Counted from the stretch's first letter, positions 17,030-26,086 are shown. The stretch: DNA of 64,000 bases from Brevibacterium sp. CCUG 69071 (GCF_021023135.1 NZ_PGFV01000007.1:102100-166099); one strand, 5' to 3'. Notes: generated from the sequence alone by a model not told the origin. Translations and numbers: made by a program.

Positions 17030-19402
17030 TCAGCCGCGCACCGCGTCGAGGGCGGCGAAGACGATCGAATCAGTGTCGATGCCGTGATGGCGGTAGACGT
17101 CGTCGATGTCACCGGACTGCCCGAAGCTGCTGACCCCGAGGGCCACGTGCTCGACGCGGTTGATCGTGGCGAGGAACGACAGCGTGTGCGGGTGGCCGTC
17201 GACGACGGTGACCAGCGGCGCGGTGCTCGAGGCCGGGAACACCTGGTCGAGGATCCACGACCCCTCGGCCGCCGAGTCGGTCCCCACCTCCCCGGCCGGC
17301 GCACGACGCTGCTTCGACTGCAGCGCCCGGTAGAGCAGTCCGGGACTCGTCACGCAGATGACCTCCGCAAGAACCCCGAGCTCCTCGAGACGGTCCGCGG
17401 CGGCGAGCACCTCGGTCATCAGCGCCCCCATTCCCACCAACCGCACGACGGTGCGCTCCGTCGACCGAATCCGGTAGGCTCCGGCGACGGCCTGCCGACG
17501 GCGACGCTCACGGGCGGCGGGATCGGCGGGCACAGCCGCCAGCGACTGGTCGACCCCGCGCGTGGACAGACGCAGGTAGGCCGACTCTCCGCCGGGCCTG
17601 CCCATCTGCGCCATGGCATGGAGCAGCGTCCACTCGACGTCCTGGGCGAACGCGGGTTCGTAGGTGATCAGACCGGGCACCTCGAGCCCCGTCGAAGGGG
17701 TCGTGATCGACTGGTGAGCACCGCCCTCCGGGGCGAGCGTGACACCCGAAGGAGTCCCGACGAGGATCGACTGCCCACCGGCGTAGATGCCGAAGGTCCA
17801 CGGCTCGAGCGCGCGATTGACGAACGGGTCGTACATCACGCCGATAGGGAACAGCGGTTCGCCCCACCGACTCCAAGTCGCACCGAGTTCGCCGAGGAGG
17901 CCGACGAGGTTGGTCTCGGCGATGCCGAGCTCCATGTGCTGGCCGGTCGCCGATTCGTTCCACTGCAGAATCGTCTCCGAATCATCGGCGAACCAGTTCC
18001 TCGCCGCGTCCGCACTCCACACCCCGACCTTGTTGACCCATCCGCCGAGGTTGGTCGTTGAGGACACATCGGGGCTGACGGTGACGACCCGGCGGGCCGT
18101 CTCCGGGGACTGCCGACTGAGGTCCATGAGGACCCGCCCGAGCGCCGCCTGTGACGAGGAGGTGCCTTTGTGTGACCTGCCCAGGTCCCGCGGCAGGTCC
18201 ACCGCCGGGGTCGGCGCGAAGTCCGTGCGCTTGAGACGTCGGGCGGCCGCCGTGACGAGACGTTCGGCGGGAGTTCCGGGGACGAACCGGGCCCAGGGCC
18301 GCTGCGGGTCTTGGCCGACTCGACTGGCCAGCTGGGCATACTCGGCCTCGTCGATGAGCGCCGAGTGGTTCTGCGGATGCCCGGAGCTCGGGAGCCCGTG
18401 TCCCTTGATCGTGTAGGCGATGATCACACTCGGTCGGGTGTCATCGATCCGTGCGAAGGCCTCGAGCAACGTCGGAATGTCATGCCCGCCGAGGTTCCTG
18501 ATCGCGGCCAGCAGCGTGTCGTCATCGAGGTCGTCAATGAGGGCGCGCAGGCTTCCCGCGTCCTCGCCCTCGCCGGGCAGACGCTCACGCAGCTGCGCGG
18601 GAGTGCAGCGCAGGATCCGCTGATATTCGGGGTTCGACATCGTCAGGATGCGGGTGCGCAGCGCCGTCCCATCCTCCTGTAAGAACAGTTCCTCGAGCAG
18701 CCGACCGAACTTGACCGTGATGACCTGCCAGCCGGCGGCGTCGAACATCGCTTCGATCCGACCGGCCGCGATGTCGGGGACGATGCGGTCGAGCGACTGC
18801 CGGTTGAGGTCGACGATCCACACGATCTCGCCGAGGTGTTTGACCCCGGGATCGTTGACGGCTTCCCACACCGCTCCTTCGTCGAGTTCGGCGTCGCCGA
18901 CGAGTGAGTACTGACGGCCGGTGCCAATGGGCCGCAGACCGGAGTCGACGTAGCGGCGGGCGACGGCGCCCCAGATCGGAGCGGTCGCCCCGATGCCGAC
19001 GGAGCCCGTCGAATAGTCGGCTGGGACCGGGTCCTTGGTGCGGCTCGGGTAGCTTTGGAGACCGCCGAAGGCGCGCAGGCTCGTCATCTGCGTCTCGTCG
19101 AGGTCGCCGAAGAGGTAGTTGATGGCGTGCCAGACGGGACCGGCGTGCGGTTTGATGCTCACGCGGTCCTCGGGCCCGAGCTCGTGGAACCACAGAGCGG
19201 TCATGATCGAGGCGATCGACGCACACGAGGCTTGGTGGCCGCCGACTTTGAGGCCGCTGCGGTTGGGGCGGACGCGATTGGCGTGGTGGATGATCGAGGT
19301 CGCCAGCCACAGGAGGCGGTCGTGGATCTCCTCGAGTGCGGCGAGATCGGCGGGTGCGGGTGCGGGTGCGGCTGGGTGCTCCGGACGGGCGATGGCGGAC
19401 AC
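17030..19402 (-). CDS. Thiamine diphosphate-dependent E1/transketolase-like enzyme (AceE family)
   Basis: A 790-residue single-chain enzyme resembling homodimeric pyruvate dehydrogenase E1 and transketolases. Residues 51-57 hold GLKVGGH. KPHAGPVWHAINYLFG is near 84-99, and the ThDP/Mg motif GDAELDEG (169-176) ends about 30 residues later in LNRQSLD. A pyrimidine-binding domain follows from about 430 (GIAETNLVGLLGE) and a transketolase C-terminal domain from about 640. A GTG at 19402 preceded by GAGGAGGA is the start; a frame open to 19618 has a non-conserved N-terminus. It is divergent from an Lrp/AsnC regulator. AceE proteins are usually near 890 residues, so this shorter paralogue may act on another 2-oxo acid. 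Confidence 0.82.
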   Translation of the reverse strand: MSAIARPEHPAAPAPAPADLAALEEIHDRLLWLATSIIHHANRVRPNRSGLKVGGHQASCASIASIMTALWFHELGPEDRVSIKPHAGPVWHAINYLFGDLDETQMTSLRAFGGLQSYPSRTKDPVPADYSTGSVGIGATAPIWGAVARRYVDSGLRPIGTGRQYSLVGDAELDEGAVWEAVNDPGVKHLGEIVWIVDLNRQSLDRIVPDIAAGRIEAMFDAAGWQVITVKFGRLLEELFLQEDGTALRTRILTMSNPEYQRILRCTPAQLRERLPGEGEDAGSLRALIDDLDDDTLLAAIRNLGGHDIPTLLEAFARIDDTRPSVIIAYTIKGHGLPSSGHPQNHSALIDEAEYAQLASRVGQDPQRPWARFVPGTPAERLVTAAARRLKRTDFAPTPAVDLPRDLGRSHKGTSSSQAALGRVLMDLSRQSPETARRVVTVSPDVSSTTNLGGWVNKVGVWSADAARNWFADDSETILQWNESATGQHMELGIAETNLVGLLGELGATWSRWGEPLFPIGVMYDPFVNRALEPWTFGIYAGGQSILVGTPSGVTLAPEGGAHQSITTPSTGLEVPGLITYEPAFAQDVEWTLLHAMAQMGRPGGESAYLRLSTRGVDQSLAAVPADPAARERRRRQAVAGAYRIRSTERTVVRLVGMGALMTEVLAAADRLEELGVLAEVICVTSPGLLYRALQSKQRRAPAGEVGTDSAAEGSWILDQVFPASSTAPLVTVVDGHPHTLSFLATINRVEHVALGVSSFGQSGDIDDVYRHHGIDTDSIVFAALDAVRG

Positions 19403-19585
19403 GGTTTCCTCCTCGAAACTGGCATGCTGGGCCCCGGGTTCGTGTGCAGGTCCAACGCGATGTGTCGCGCGTGGACCTGCACACCGAGGGCGGGGTCGCC
19501 CGAAAGTTCGCCAACGGGATCGGTCGGCGGGGCACCGATCAGGATGCCGATCAGTGTAATCAGGATCCAAACAGATCTGCGCGGA

Positions 19586-19655
19586 GTGCTCAATACTCAG
19601 AATCGAAACTGAGCACATTGCTCAATTTCGTACAACGTGACCTATCGTTGAGTAA
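19586..19655. promoter_or_regulatory. Candidate Lrp/AsnC operators and promoter in the divergent gap
   Basis: GTGCTCA (19586-19592) and TGAGCAC (19610-19616) form one inverted pair with a 17-nt spacer. TTGCTCAA (19618-19625) and TTGAGTAA (19648-19655) form a second pair with one mismatch. The four half-sites in 70 bp suit cooperative Lrp-type binding. TATCGT at 19643-19648 may be the -10 of the regulator gene, which would then be autoregulated. Confidence 0.55.
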
Positions 19656-19683
19656 CAGTTTCGTTCACGGAAGTTGGTGCCCC

Positions 19684-20172
19684 ATGCCCGGAGCCAGGCA
19701 GCGCAGAATCGCCGATGCCCTCGATGCGAAGATCCTTCTCGAACTCGTGCGCGAGCCGCGGGCGACCGTGGCCGGCATAGCCCACCGGGTGCGCGCTGCC
19801 CGCAACACCGCCCAGGCGCGGCTGAGTCGGCTCGAGGCCGAGGGGCTGCATCCCTTCGATCATCGCGTCGACGCCGCGGCACTCGGCTATCCGCTGCGCG
19901 CGCATGTGATGGCCAACCTCAAACAGTCACGACTCGACGAGGTCGGTGACGAACTCGGCCGGATCCCCGAGGTGCTCGAGGTCATCGGCGTCTCCGGCAC
20001 GGCCGATACGCTCATCCAGGTCGTCGCCCGGGACACGGACGATCTCTACCGCATCGCCGGCCGTATCCTCGCCATCCCCGGGGTCAAGCGGACTCGGACC
20101 CTGGTGACGATGAAGCAGATGGTCCGCTACCGGGTGACTCCGCTGCTCCACCGCACGATCGAAAGCAGCTGA
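19684..20172 (+). CDS. Lrp/AsnC-family transcriptional regulator
   Basis: 162 residues: an N-terminal HTH (LDAKILLELVREPRATVAGI, then RAARNTAQARLSRLEAEG) and a C-terminal ligand-sensing ferredoxin-like domain (RAM/AsnC) from about residue 70, with the typical VSGTADTLIQVVARD strand. The ATG at 19684 gives a standard-length protein, and the longer open frame to 19336 runs through the divergent promoter. The SD is weak. It probably controls the divergent AceE-like enzyme and itself, sensing an amino acid or 2-oxo acid. Confidence 0.88.
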   Translation: MPGARQRRIADALDAKILLELVREPRATVAGIAHRVRAARNTAQARLSRLEAEGLHPFDHRVDAAALGYPLRAHVMANLKQSRLDEVGDELGRIPEVLEVIGVSGTADTLIQVVARDTDDLYRIAGRILAIPGVKRTRTLVTMKQMVRYRVTPLLHRTIESS

Positions 20173-20205
20173 CAGCCGCTCGCCCCAGCGGCGACGGTCC
20201 TCGGC

Positions 20206-21156
20206 TCAGGCGAAGGCGGCCGAGGCCCGATCGAGGCGGGCGACCTCCTCGGCGCTGAGCTCGAGGGTCGGGGCGGCCATGAGGGCGTCGAGCTGGCCCG
20301 GCGTGCGTGCCGAGACGATCGGCGCGGTCGCGCCCTTGGCGAGCAGCCAGGCCAGTGCCGCCGTCGCCGGTGCCGCATCGTGGGCCCGCGCGACGGCGAG
20401 GAGTTCGTCGACGGTCGTGAGCCCGTCGGCCTTGAAGTAGCCCTGGACCATGCCGCCGCGGCTCGCACCTTCGAGGTCGGCCTCGGTGCGGTACTTGCCG
20501 GTGAGGAAACCGGCGGCGAGACTGAAGTAGGTGAACACGCCGAGGTTGTGCTCGCGTGCCAGAGGCGCGAGCTCGTTCTCGTATTCCCTGCGGAAGACGA
20601 GGCTGTACTGGGGCTGGATGGCGACGGGTTTCGTCAGGCCCTCCGCCTCGGCAACCTCGAGCCATTCGCCCAGGCGCTGAGGCGAGTAGTTGGACACGGC
20701 CGCATACCGGGCCTTTCCGGAACGGACGATCTCGTCGAAGACGCGGGCCACCTCGGCGATGGGGGTGACCTCATCGTCCCGGTGGGCGTAGTAGAGGTCG
20801 ACGTGGTCGGTCTGCAGGCGCTGCAGGGAGGCGTCGATGGCGGTGCGGATGTAGGCAGGGTCCTGAGTCTTGTGGTCGGGATGGTCACCGACCTTCGTGG
20901 CGAGCACGATGTCTTCGCGGTTGCCGCGCGCAGCCAGCCACGTGCCGATGATCGTCTCGGACTCACGGCCGGTGTTGCCCGGCACCCAGGCGGGATAGGA
21001 CTCGGCGGTGTCGAGGAAGTTGCCGCCGGCGGCGACGAACGCGTCGAGGACGGCGCGGGATTCGGTCTCGTCGGCGGTCCAGCCGAAGGTGTTGGTGCCA
21101 AGGCTGATCGGGAAGATGCTCAGGTCGGTTCCCGGGATCTGGCTGTGCTGCGTCAT
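20206..21156 (-). CDS. Aldo/keto reductase
   Basis: 316 residues with the AKR (beta/alpha)8 pattern. NFLDTAESYPAWVPG near 46-60 holds the catalytic Asp and Tyr, LATKVGDHPDH near 80 the Lys, and DLYYAHRDDE near 116 the His. The NADPH-binding end has VSARTPGQLDALM near 281. The organisation is that of the YajO/AKR11-like group. SD AAGGAG precedes the ATG. It reduces aldehydes or ketones; no context points to a substrate. It converges on the Lrp gene with a 33-bp gap. Confidence 0.88.
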   Translation of the reverse strand: MTQHSQIPGTDLSIFPISLGTNTFGWTADETESRAVLDAFVAAGGNFLDTAESYPAWVPGNTGRESETIIGTWLAARGNREDIVLATKVGDHPDHKTQDPAYIRTAIDASLQRLQTDHVDLYYAHRDDEVTPIAEVARVFDEIVRSGKARYAAVSNYSPQRLGEWLEVAEAEGLTKPVAIQPQYSLVFRREYENELAPLAREHNLGVFTYFSLAAGFLTGKYRTEADLEGASRGGMVQGYFKADGLTTVDELLAVARAHDAAPATAALAWLLAKGATAPIVSARTPGQLDALMAAPTLELSAEEVARLDRASAAFA

Positions 21157-21245
21157 CTCGCTCCTTCGAGTCCATGGTCGTCTCGGTCATCGGAGACAAC
21201 GAAGGGCCGGCGGCGATTATTTCCCTGTTTCAGCAGGTGGGACCC

Positions 21246-22091
21246 TCACTTGAGCAGGCGGTCCATTCTGCGGTCACTGAGCTTCTTCCCGCCGGTCTGA
21301 CAGCCGGGACAGTACTGCAGCGATTTCTCGGCGAAGGACACCTCGGCGATGGTCGACCCGCACACCGGGCAGACCTGCCCGGCGCGTGAGTGGACGGCGA
21401 ATCCGCGTTTCTTCGCCGCCTTGATCTTTCCAGGTGGCAGTCCGGTGAGTGTCTCCCGTGCGTCGCCGAGCACTTGTCTGACCACCTCGTGCAGGGCGGG
21501 GGCGTCGACGGCGTTCGCCGCGGCGAACGGGGAGAGCGTGGCGGCGTGGAGGATCTCGTCGGAGTAGGCGTTGCCGATGCCGCTGATGAGCCTCTGGTCC
21601 TCGAGAACGGTCTTGATCCGCGAGGTCGAGCCCTTGAGGACTCGGGTGAACTCCTCGACGTCAATGCTCAGCGCATCGGGACCAGCCTCGGCGATGGCGG
21701 CGACTTCGGTCGGATCGGTCACCAGGGCCACCGAGGCGTTCTTCTTCGTGCCTTGCTCCACGATGTCGACCCCGGCTCCCGAGGCCAGGCGGAGACGCAG
21801 ACCCAAGGGCCCCTTCCCCATCTTCACCGGAGTCAGCGGCACCTCGTCGTGCAAGGTCAGCCAGCCCATGCGAGCGAATCGGCAGACGAGACTGAGACCC
21901 TCGAATTCGAGGATGAGGGCCTTGCCGACGCGGCGCAACCCGGTGATCTCCAATCCGGCGATCGCCTCCAGCGGAGGATCGACGGTCTTGAGGATGCTCA
22001 GCTCGCCGACGAGGGCGCGTTCGATGAAGTCCCCGGTCAGGCGCGGGCGCAGGAAGTCGACGAGTGCGTCGATCTCGGGCAGCTCCGGCAT
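21246..22091 (-). CDS. Fpg/Nei-family DNA glycosylase/AP lyase
   Basis: 281 residues. The start at 22091 is fixed by the chemistry: MPELPE gives the mandatory N-terminal Pro2 nucleophile and Glu3 after Met removal, so the longer frame to 22118 is wrong. The H2TH region is in the middle (LISGIGNAYSDEIL), and the C-terminus has a CxxC-n16-CxxC zinc finger (CPVC and CPGC) followed by a 19-residue basic tail. It excises oxidised bases, with beta/delta elimination of the AP site. CATACT 6 nt before the ATG suggests a leaderless transcript, although a GGAG also lies 2 nt upstream. Confidence 0.9.
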   Translation of the reverse strand: MPELPEIDALVDFLRPRLTGDFIERALVGELSILKTVDPPLEAIAGLEITGLRRVGKALILEFEGLSLVCRFARMGWLTLHDEVPLTPVKMGKGPLGLRLRLASGAGVDIVEQGTKKNASVALVTDPTEVAAIAEAGPDALSIDVEEFTRVLKGSTSRIKTVLEDQRLISGIGNAYSDEILHAATLSPFAAANAVDAPALHEVVRQVLGDARETLTGLPPGKIKAAKKRGFAVHSRAGQVCPVCGSTIAEVSFAEKSLQYCPGCQTGGKKLSDRRMDRLLK

Positions 22092-22097
22092 GACTCC

Positions 22098-22103
22098 AGT
22101 ATG
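22098..22103 (-). promoter_or_regulatory. Possible -10 element, leaderless promoter (DNA glycosylase)
   Basis: CATACT on the minus strand, 6 nt before the ATG at 22091, has the A2 and T6 of TAnnnT but not T1. The spacing equals that of the other leaderless genes in the window. Confidence 0.35.
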
Positions 22104-22113
22104 CTCCTGCTCG

Positions 22114-22184
22114 GTCATCCGCGCATCCGTACTCGATCATCCGCGTCATCCGTGTTCGGTCGTCAGCGTCATCCGCGCATCCGT
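22114..22184. repeat. Short direct repeats in the glycosylase-aconitase gap
   Basis: The 17-mer GTCATCCGCGCATCCGT occurs at 22114-22130 and again at 22168-22184, with degenerate CATCCG units between. It lies in the 240-bp divergent intergenic region. No function is evident; they could be slipped-strand duplications or weak protein-binding sites. Confidence 0.6.
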
Positions 22185-22258
22185 GTGCGCGTGTTCCTGT
22201 GTGCCGGTGTCACTGTCACCGGAGAACGAACGGCGGTGGGAGGACAGGGTCACCTGGC

Positions 22259-22287
22259 TTGTCCGTGCCCGCGCTCGGGTCTAGCGT
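22259..22287 (+). promoter_or_regulatory. Promoter of the aconitase gene
   Basis: TTGTCC (22259-22264) and TAGCGT (22282-22287) have a 17-bp spacer. The start of transcription would be near 22294, leaving a leader of about 38 nt with SD AAGGAGG. Confidence 0.5.
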
Positions 22288-22331
22288 GGAAGGACCACGA
22301 GGTGGCGTCGATGCCGCCGAAGGAGGTCGCT

Positions 22332-24266
22332 ATGGCTGAGAATGTCGCTCAGAAGCTCATCGATTCGCACCTCGAGTCCGGGACGTTCGAACCCGGCGGC
22401 GAAATCGGCATCCGCATCGATCAGACCCTGACCCAGGACGCGACGGGCACACTCGTGATGCTCGAGCTCGAAGCTCTGGGACTCGACCGGATCCGGACGG
22501 ACACCTCCGTCCAGTACGTCGATCACAACCTGCTGCAGACCGATGAGAAGAACCCCGAGGACCATATGTTCCTGCGCTCGGCGGCGCAGCGCTACGGCCT
22601 GTGGTTCTCCCCGGCCGGCAACGGCGTCTCCCATCCGGTGCACCAGTCGCGCTTCGGCAGGCCGGGGACCACGCTCATCGGTTCGGACTCCCACACCTGC
22701 GCGGCCGGGGCTCTGGGCATGCTGGCGATCGGTGTCGGCGGGCTCGAGATCGCCATGTCCATGGCCGGGGAACCGCTCTACATCAGCTCCCCGCAGGTCA
22801 TGGGCGTCGAGCTCACCGGCCGGCTCCCGGACTGGGTCTCGGCGAAGGACGTCATCCTCGAGATGCTGCGCCGCCACGGCGTCAAGGGCGGAGTCGGCAA
22901 GATCATCGAGTACTACGGCGAGGGCCTGGAATCTCTGACGGCCATGGATCGCCATGTCATCGCGAATATGGGCGCTGAGCTCGGGGCCACGGCCACCGTC
23001 TTTCCCGCCGATGACGCGGTCAAGGACTATCTGACGGCCAGTGACCGCGCCGTTGACTTCACCCGCATCGTCGCCGACGAGGGAGCCGAGTACGATCTGC
23101 ACGATTCGATCGATCTCTCGCAGCTCGAACCTCTCATCGCGGCACCGTCCTCTCCCGGCAACGTCCGCCCCGTCCGCGAGGTCACCGGTGAGGACGTCTT
23201 CCAGGTGGTCATCGGATCCTCGGCGAACCCCGGGCTGCGTGACTTCGCCGTCGTCGCCGAGACGCTGGCCGACCGGCAGATCCACGGCCAGGTCTCCCTC
23301 GACGTCAACCCGACCTCACGGGAGATCCTCGCCGACCTCATCGCCGGCGGCTGGCTGACCTCGCTCGTCGGCTCGGGAGCGCGCATCCACCAGTCCGGCT
23401 GCATGGGCTGCATCGGCATGGGCGAGGCCCCGGCAGTGGGCCGCAACAGCCTGCGCACCATGCCGCGGAACTTCCCGGGCCGTTCGGGCACGGACGAGGA
23501 CGCCGTCTGGCTCTGCTCACCGGAGACCGCGGCCGCCGCGGCACTCACCGGCAGGATCACCGATCCCCGTGACCTCGACATGGACTACCCGCAGGTGCGA
23601 CTGCCCGAGCGATTCTCCGCCAATCGCTCCATGCTCGTTCCGCCCCTGCCGATCGAGGAGGCCAGGGAGGTCGAACTCGTCAAGGGCTCGAACATCTCGA
23701 CCCTCCCCGAGTTCGATCCGCTGCCCGACGACATCGACCTCGAGATCCTGCTCAAGGTCGGCGACGATGTGTCCACCGATGAGATCATGCCGGCCGGTTC
23801 TCGTGTGCTGCCGTACCGGTCGAACATTCCGAAGATCTCCGAGTTCGTCTACATCCAGGTCGACGACACCTACGCCAAACGTGCGGCCGAGCACGAGGGC
23901 GGGCACGCGATCATCGGCGGGGAGAACTACGGTCAGGGATCATCGCGCGAACACGCTGTCATCGCGCCGCGCTACCTCGGTCTGCGCGTGGTGGTTGCGA
24001 AGTCCTTGGCACGCATCCACTGGCAGAACCTCGCGAACTTCGGGGTCCTCGCCCTCGAATTCGCCGCGGAGGACGACTACGACGCTCTGTCCCAGGGCGA
24101 TGTGCTGGAGTTCCGCAGGCTGCGCGAGGAATTGGGCCGAGGAGAGACGATCACCGCCGAGGCGGACGGTCGGAAGTTCTCCTTCCGCCATGGCCTCTCG
24201 CCCAGGCAGGTCGAGATGGTCCTCGCGGGCGGTCGCATCGCCCAGCGGGCTGCGAAAGAAGGCTGA
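22332..24266 (+). CDS. Aconitate hydratase, short Aquifex-type
   Basis: 644 residues, much shorter than the roughly 900-residue AcnA usual in actinobacteria. The substrate/cluster motifs are present: GSDSHTCAAGALGMLAIGVG near 118-137 with one cluster Cys, and SGCMGCIGMGE near 356-366 with the CxxC pair. The swivel domain is C-terminal from about 480 (GDDVSTDEIMPAG, then GENYGQGSSREHA). This matches the putative Aquifex-type aconitase family and also resembles a fused isopropylmalate-dehydratase-like pair. The start at 22332 with AGGAGG excludes a long artefactual upstream frame. It probably isomerises citrate or a homologue with a 4Fe-4S cluster. Confidence 0.88.
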   Translation: MAENVAQKLIDSHLESGTFEPGGEIGIRIDQTLTQDATGTLVMLELEALGLDRIRTDTSVQYVDHNLLQTDEKNPEDHMFLRSAAQRYGLWFSPAGNGVSHPVHQSRFGRPGTTLIGSDSHTCAAGALGMLAIGVGGLEIAMSMAGEPLYISSPQVMGVELTGRLPDWVSAKDVILEMLRRHGVKGGVGKIIEYYGEGLESLTAMDRHVIANMGAELGATATVFPADDAVKDYLTASDRAVDFTRIVADEGAEYDLHDSIDLSQLEPLIAAPSSPGNVRPVREVTGEDVFQVVIGSSANPGLRDFAVVAETLADRQIHGQVSLDVNPTSREILADLIAGGWLTSLVGSGARIHQSGCMGCIGMGEAPAVGRNSLRTMPRNFPGRSGTDEDAVWLCSPETAAAAALTGRITDPRDLDMDYPQVRLPERFSANRSMLVPPLPIEEAREVELVKGSNISTLPEFDPLPDDIDLEILLKVGDDVSTDEIMPAGSRVLPYRSNIPKISEFVYIQVDDTYAKRAAEHEGGHAIIGGENYGQGSSREHAVIAPRYLGLRVVVAKSLARIHWQNLANFGVLALEFAAEDDYDALSQGDVLEFRRLREELGRGETITAEADGRKFSFRHGLSPRQVEMVLAGGRIAQRAAKEG

Positions 24267-24271
24267 CCCCA

Positions 24272-24329
24272 GCTACCTGACGGGCGCCCAGATACCTGGC
24301 GCGAGGTATCTGGGCGCCCGTCGGGTAGC
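24272..24329. repeat. Intergenic palindromic repeat, copy D
   Basis: 58 bp: left arm GCTACCTGACGGGCGCCCAG, centre ATACCTGGCGCGAGGTAT, right arm CTGGGCGCCCGTCGGGTAGC. It sits between the convergent aconitase and catalase genes, 5 bp after the aconitase stop. The inner AT/AT pair and GGGCGCCC stems are matched within this copy although they differ from copies A and C. Confidence 0.9.
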
Positions 24330-24353
24330 AGTTGGAAGCGCGAGGTTCGAGGC

Positions 24354-25838
24354 TCAGCTCTCGGAGCGGTACTTGTCCTCGATGGCCTGACCCACCTCGG
24401 CGTCGATGTTCTTCCAGTACGTGAACACGTTGGTCAGCACCGGCTCTTCGACCCCGTCCTGGAGCATTCCGACGACGGTCTCGATGAGACCTTGACGCTC
24501 CTCTTCGGAGTAGACCCCGCGGACCAGGGTGTGTGCCTGGCCGAAGTCGTCATCCTCGGCGTGGAGGGTGTAGGCGCTGCGGACGAGTTCGCCGTCAGAT
24601 TCCCAGCCGTTGTCGACCGGGCCCTGTTCTTCCTGGTAGGCGCGTCCGTACGAGTTCGGGGCGTAGACCGGCGCGTTGCCCGAGTGGTGGTATTCCATCT
24701 GCCCCTCCTTGTCGTACGCGTTCGTCTTCGTTACGGGTGCGTTGACCGGCAGCTGGTTGTAGTTCGTGCCGATCCGGTTGCGCTGCGCATCCGGGTAGGA
24801 GAACACGCGGCCCATGAGCATCTTGTCAGGTGAGATTCCGGTACCGGGCACGGTGTTCGAGGGGCTGAAGGCCGCCTGCTCGATCTGTGCGAAGTGGTTC
24901 GACGGGTTCTCGTTGAGGGTGAACCTGCCGATCTCCACGAGCGGGTAGTCCTTCTTCGACCAGGTCTTCGTCAGGTCGAAGGGATTGAACCGGTAGGTCT
25001 TCGCCTCTTCGTAGGGCATGATCTGGACGTTGACGGTCCAGGACGGGTAGTCGCCGCGTTCGATCGCGTCGAACAGATCGCGGCGGTGCATGTCCGCGTC
25101 CTCCCCGGCCATCTTCCCGGCTTCCTCGTTGCTCATGTTCTCCACGCCCTGATCGGTGTGGAAGTGGTACTGGACCCAGAACTTCTCACCCTCGGCATTG
25201 ACCCACATGTAGGTGTGCGAGGAGTAGCCGTTCATGTTCCGCCAGGTCTTCGGCAGACCGCGCGGTCCCATGAGGTAGGAGACCTGATGGGCCGACTCGG
25301 GCGAGAGCGACCAGAAGTCCCACTGCATGTTGTTGCTGCGCAGGCCCGAATCGGGGGTGCGCTTCTGCGAGTGGATGAAGTCGGGGAACTTCATCGGATC
25401 GCGGACGAAGAAGATGGGCGTGTTGTTGCCCACCATGTCGAAGTTGCCTTCTTCGGTGTAGAACTTCAGCGCGAATCCGCGCACGTCACGCCAGGAGTCC
25501 GGTGAGCCGAGTTCGCCGGCGACGGTGGAGAAACGGGCGAGCATCGGGGTCTTCTTGCCCTGCTGCAGGAAATCCGCCTTCGTGTAAGCGGAGAGGTCTG
25601 CGGTGATCTCGAGTTCGCCGAATGCTCCCGAACCCTTCGCGTGCGGGCTGCGCTCGGGCACCCGCTCCCGGTCGAAGCGGGCGAGCTTCTCGACGAGGGC
25701 GACATCGTGGAGGAGAAGCGGACCGTCGTTTCCGACGCTCAGCGAATGGGCGTCGGATTCCCTCCGGGCACCGGTTTCGGTCGTCGAGGGCTTCTTGCTG
25801 TCGTGTCCTGGGTATTCATGATCGGTGTGTAACGTCAT
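24354..25838 (-). CDS. katA: Monofunctional haem catalase
   Basis: 494 residues, the size of small-subunit (clade 3-like) catalases. [20 protein letters not shown] near 93-112 and [20 protein letters not shown] near 128-147 carry the active-site and haem-pocket motifs. [20 protein letters not shown] near 341-360 contains the proximal Tyr ligand. The ATG at 25838 has SD GAAGGAG. It decomposes H2O2 in the cytoplasm, fitting a genome with a copper amine oxidase and several flavin oxidases. A nearby inverted repeat upstream (25888-25933) may be a regulatory site. Confidence 0.95.
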   Translation of the reverse strand: MTLHTDHEYPGHDSKKPSTTETGARRESDAHSLSVGNDGPLLLHDVALVEKLARFDRERVPERSPHAKGSGAFGELEITADLSAYTKADFLQQGKKTPMLARFSTVAGELGSPDSWRDVRGFALKFYTEEGNFDMVGNNTPIFFVRDPMKFPDFIHSQKRTPDSGLRSNNMQWDFWSLSPESAHQVSYLMGPRGLPKTWRNMNGYSSHTYMWVNAEGEKFWVQYHFHTDQGVENMSNEEAGKMAGEDADMHRRDLFDAIERGDYPSWTVNVQIMPYEEAKTYRFNPFDLTKTWSKKDYPLVEIGRFTLNENPSNHFAQIEQAAFSPSNTVPGTGISPDKMLMGRVFSYPDAQRNRIGTNYNQLPVNAPVTKTNAYDKEGQMEYHHSGNAPVYAPNSYGRAYQEEQGPVDNGWESDGELVRSAYTLHAEDDDFGQAHTLVRGVYSEEERQGLIETVVGMLQDGVEEPVLTNVFTYWKNIDAEVGQAIEDKYRSES

Positions 25839-25887
25839 TGCATCTCCTTCAACCACTTGGGCGCAGGATGGCGGCTCAAGACCACGG

Positions 25888-25933
25888 CGTCTCGTCACAC
25901 GCTGAAAATCACTCATCCTCGTGTGATGAGACG
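25888..25933. promoter_or_regulatory. Inverted repeat upstream of catalase (possible operator)
   Basis: CGTCTCGTCACACG (25888-25901) and CGTGTGATGAGACG (25920-25933) are inverted copies with one mismatch and an 18-nt spacer, 50 bp upstream of the catalase start. The position suits a regulator of catalase expression. No nearby regulator gene identifies the protein. Confidence 0.45.
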
Positions 25934-26086
25934 GAGGGCCGTACGCCACTCACCTGATATCGATTTCCCGGCATCGACGACCATCTTGGGGACGGCCGTC
26001 GGAGCTGATTTTCACGCTAGCCAGGTTCTCCACCCAGTACAACCAAGGCCACCCTGCCCTCATTCCCGAATCCGGAGTCGATCAGG

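Noticed and set aside
21390..22331. 314-codon N-terminal extension of the aconitase frame
   Set aside because: It is antisense to the Fpg/Nei gene. The AGGAGG at 22319-22326 and family alignment fix the start at 22332.
8181..24329. Palindromic repeats as CRISPR repeats or tRNA-like genes
   Set aside because: They are single copies kilobases apart with self-complementary arms and no cloverleaf or anticodon.
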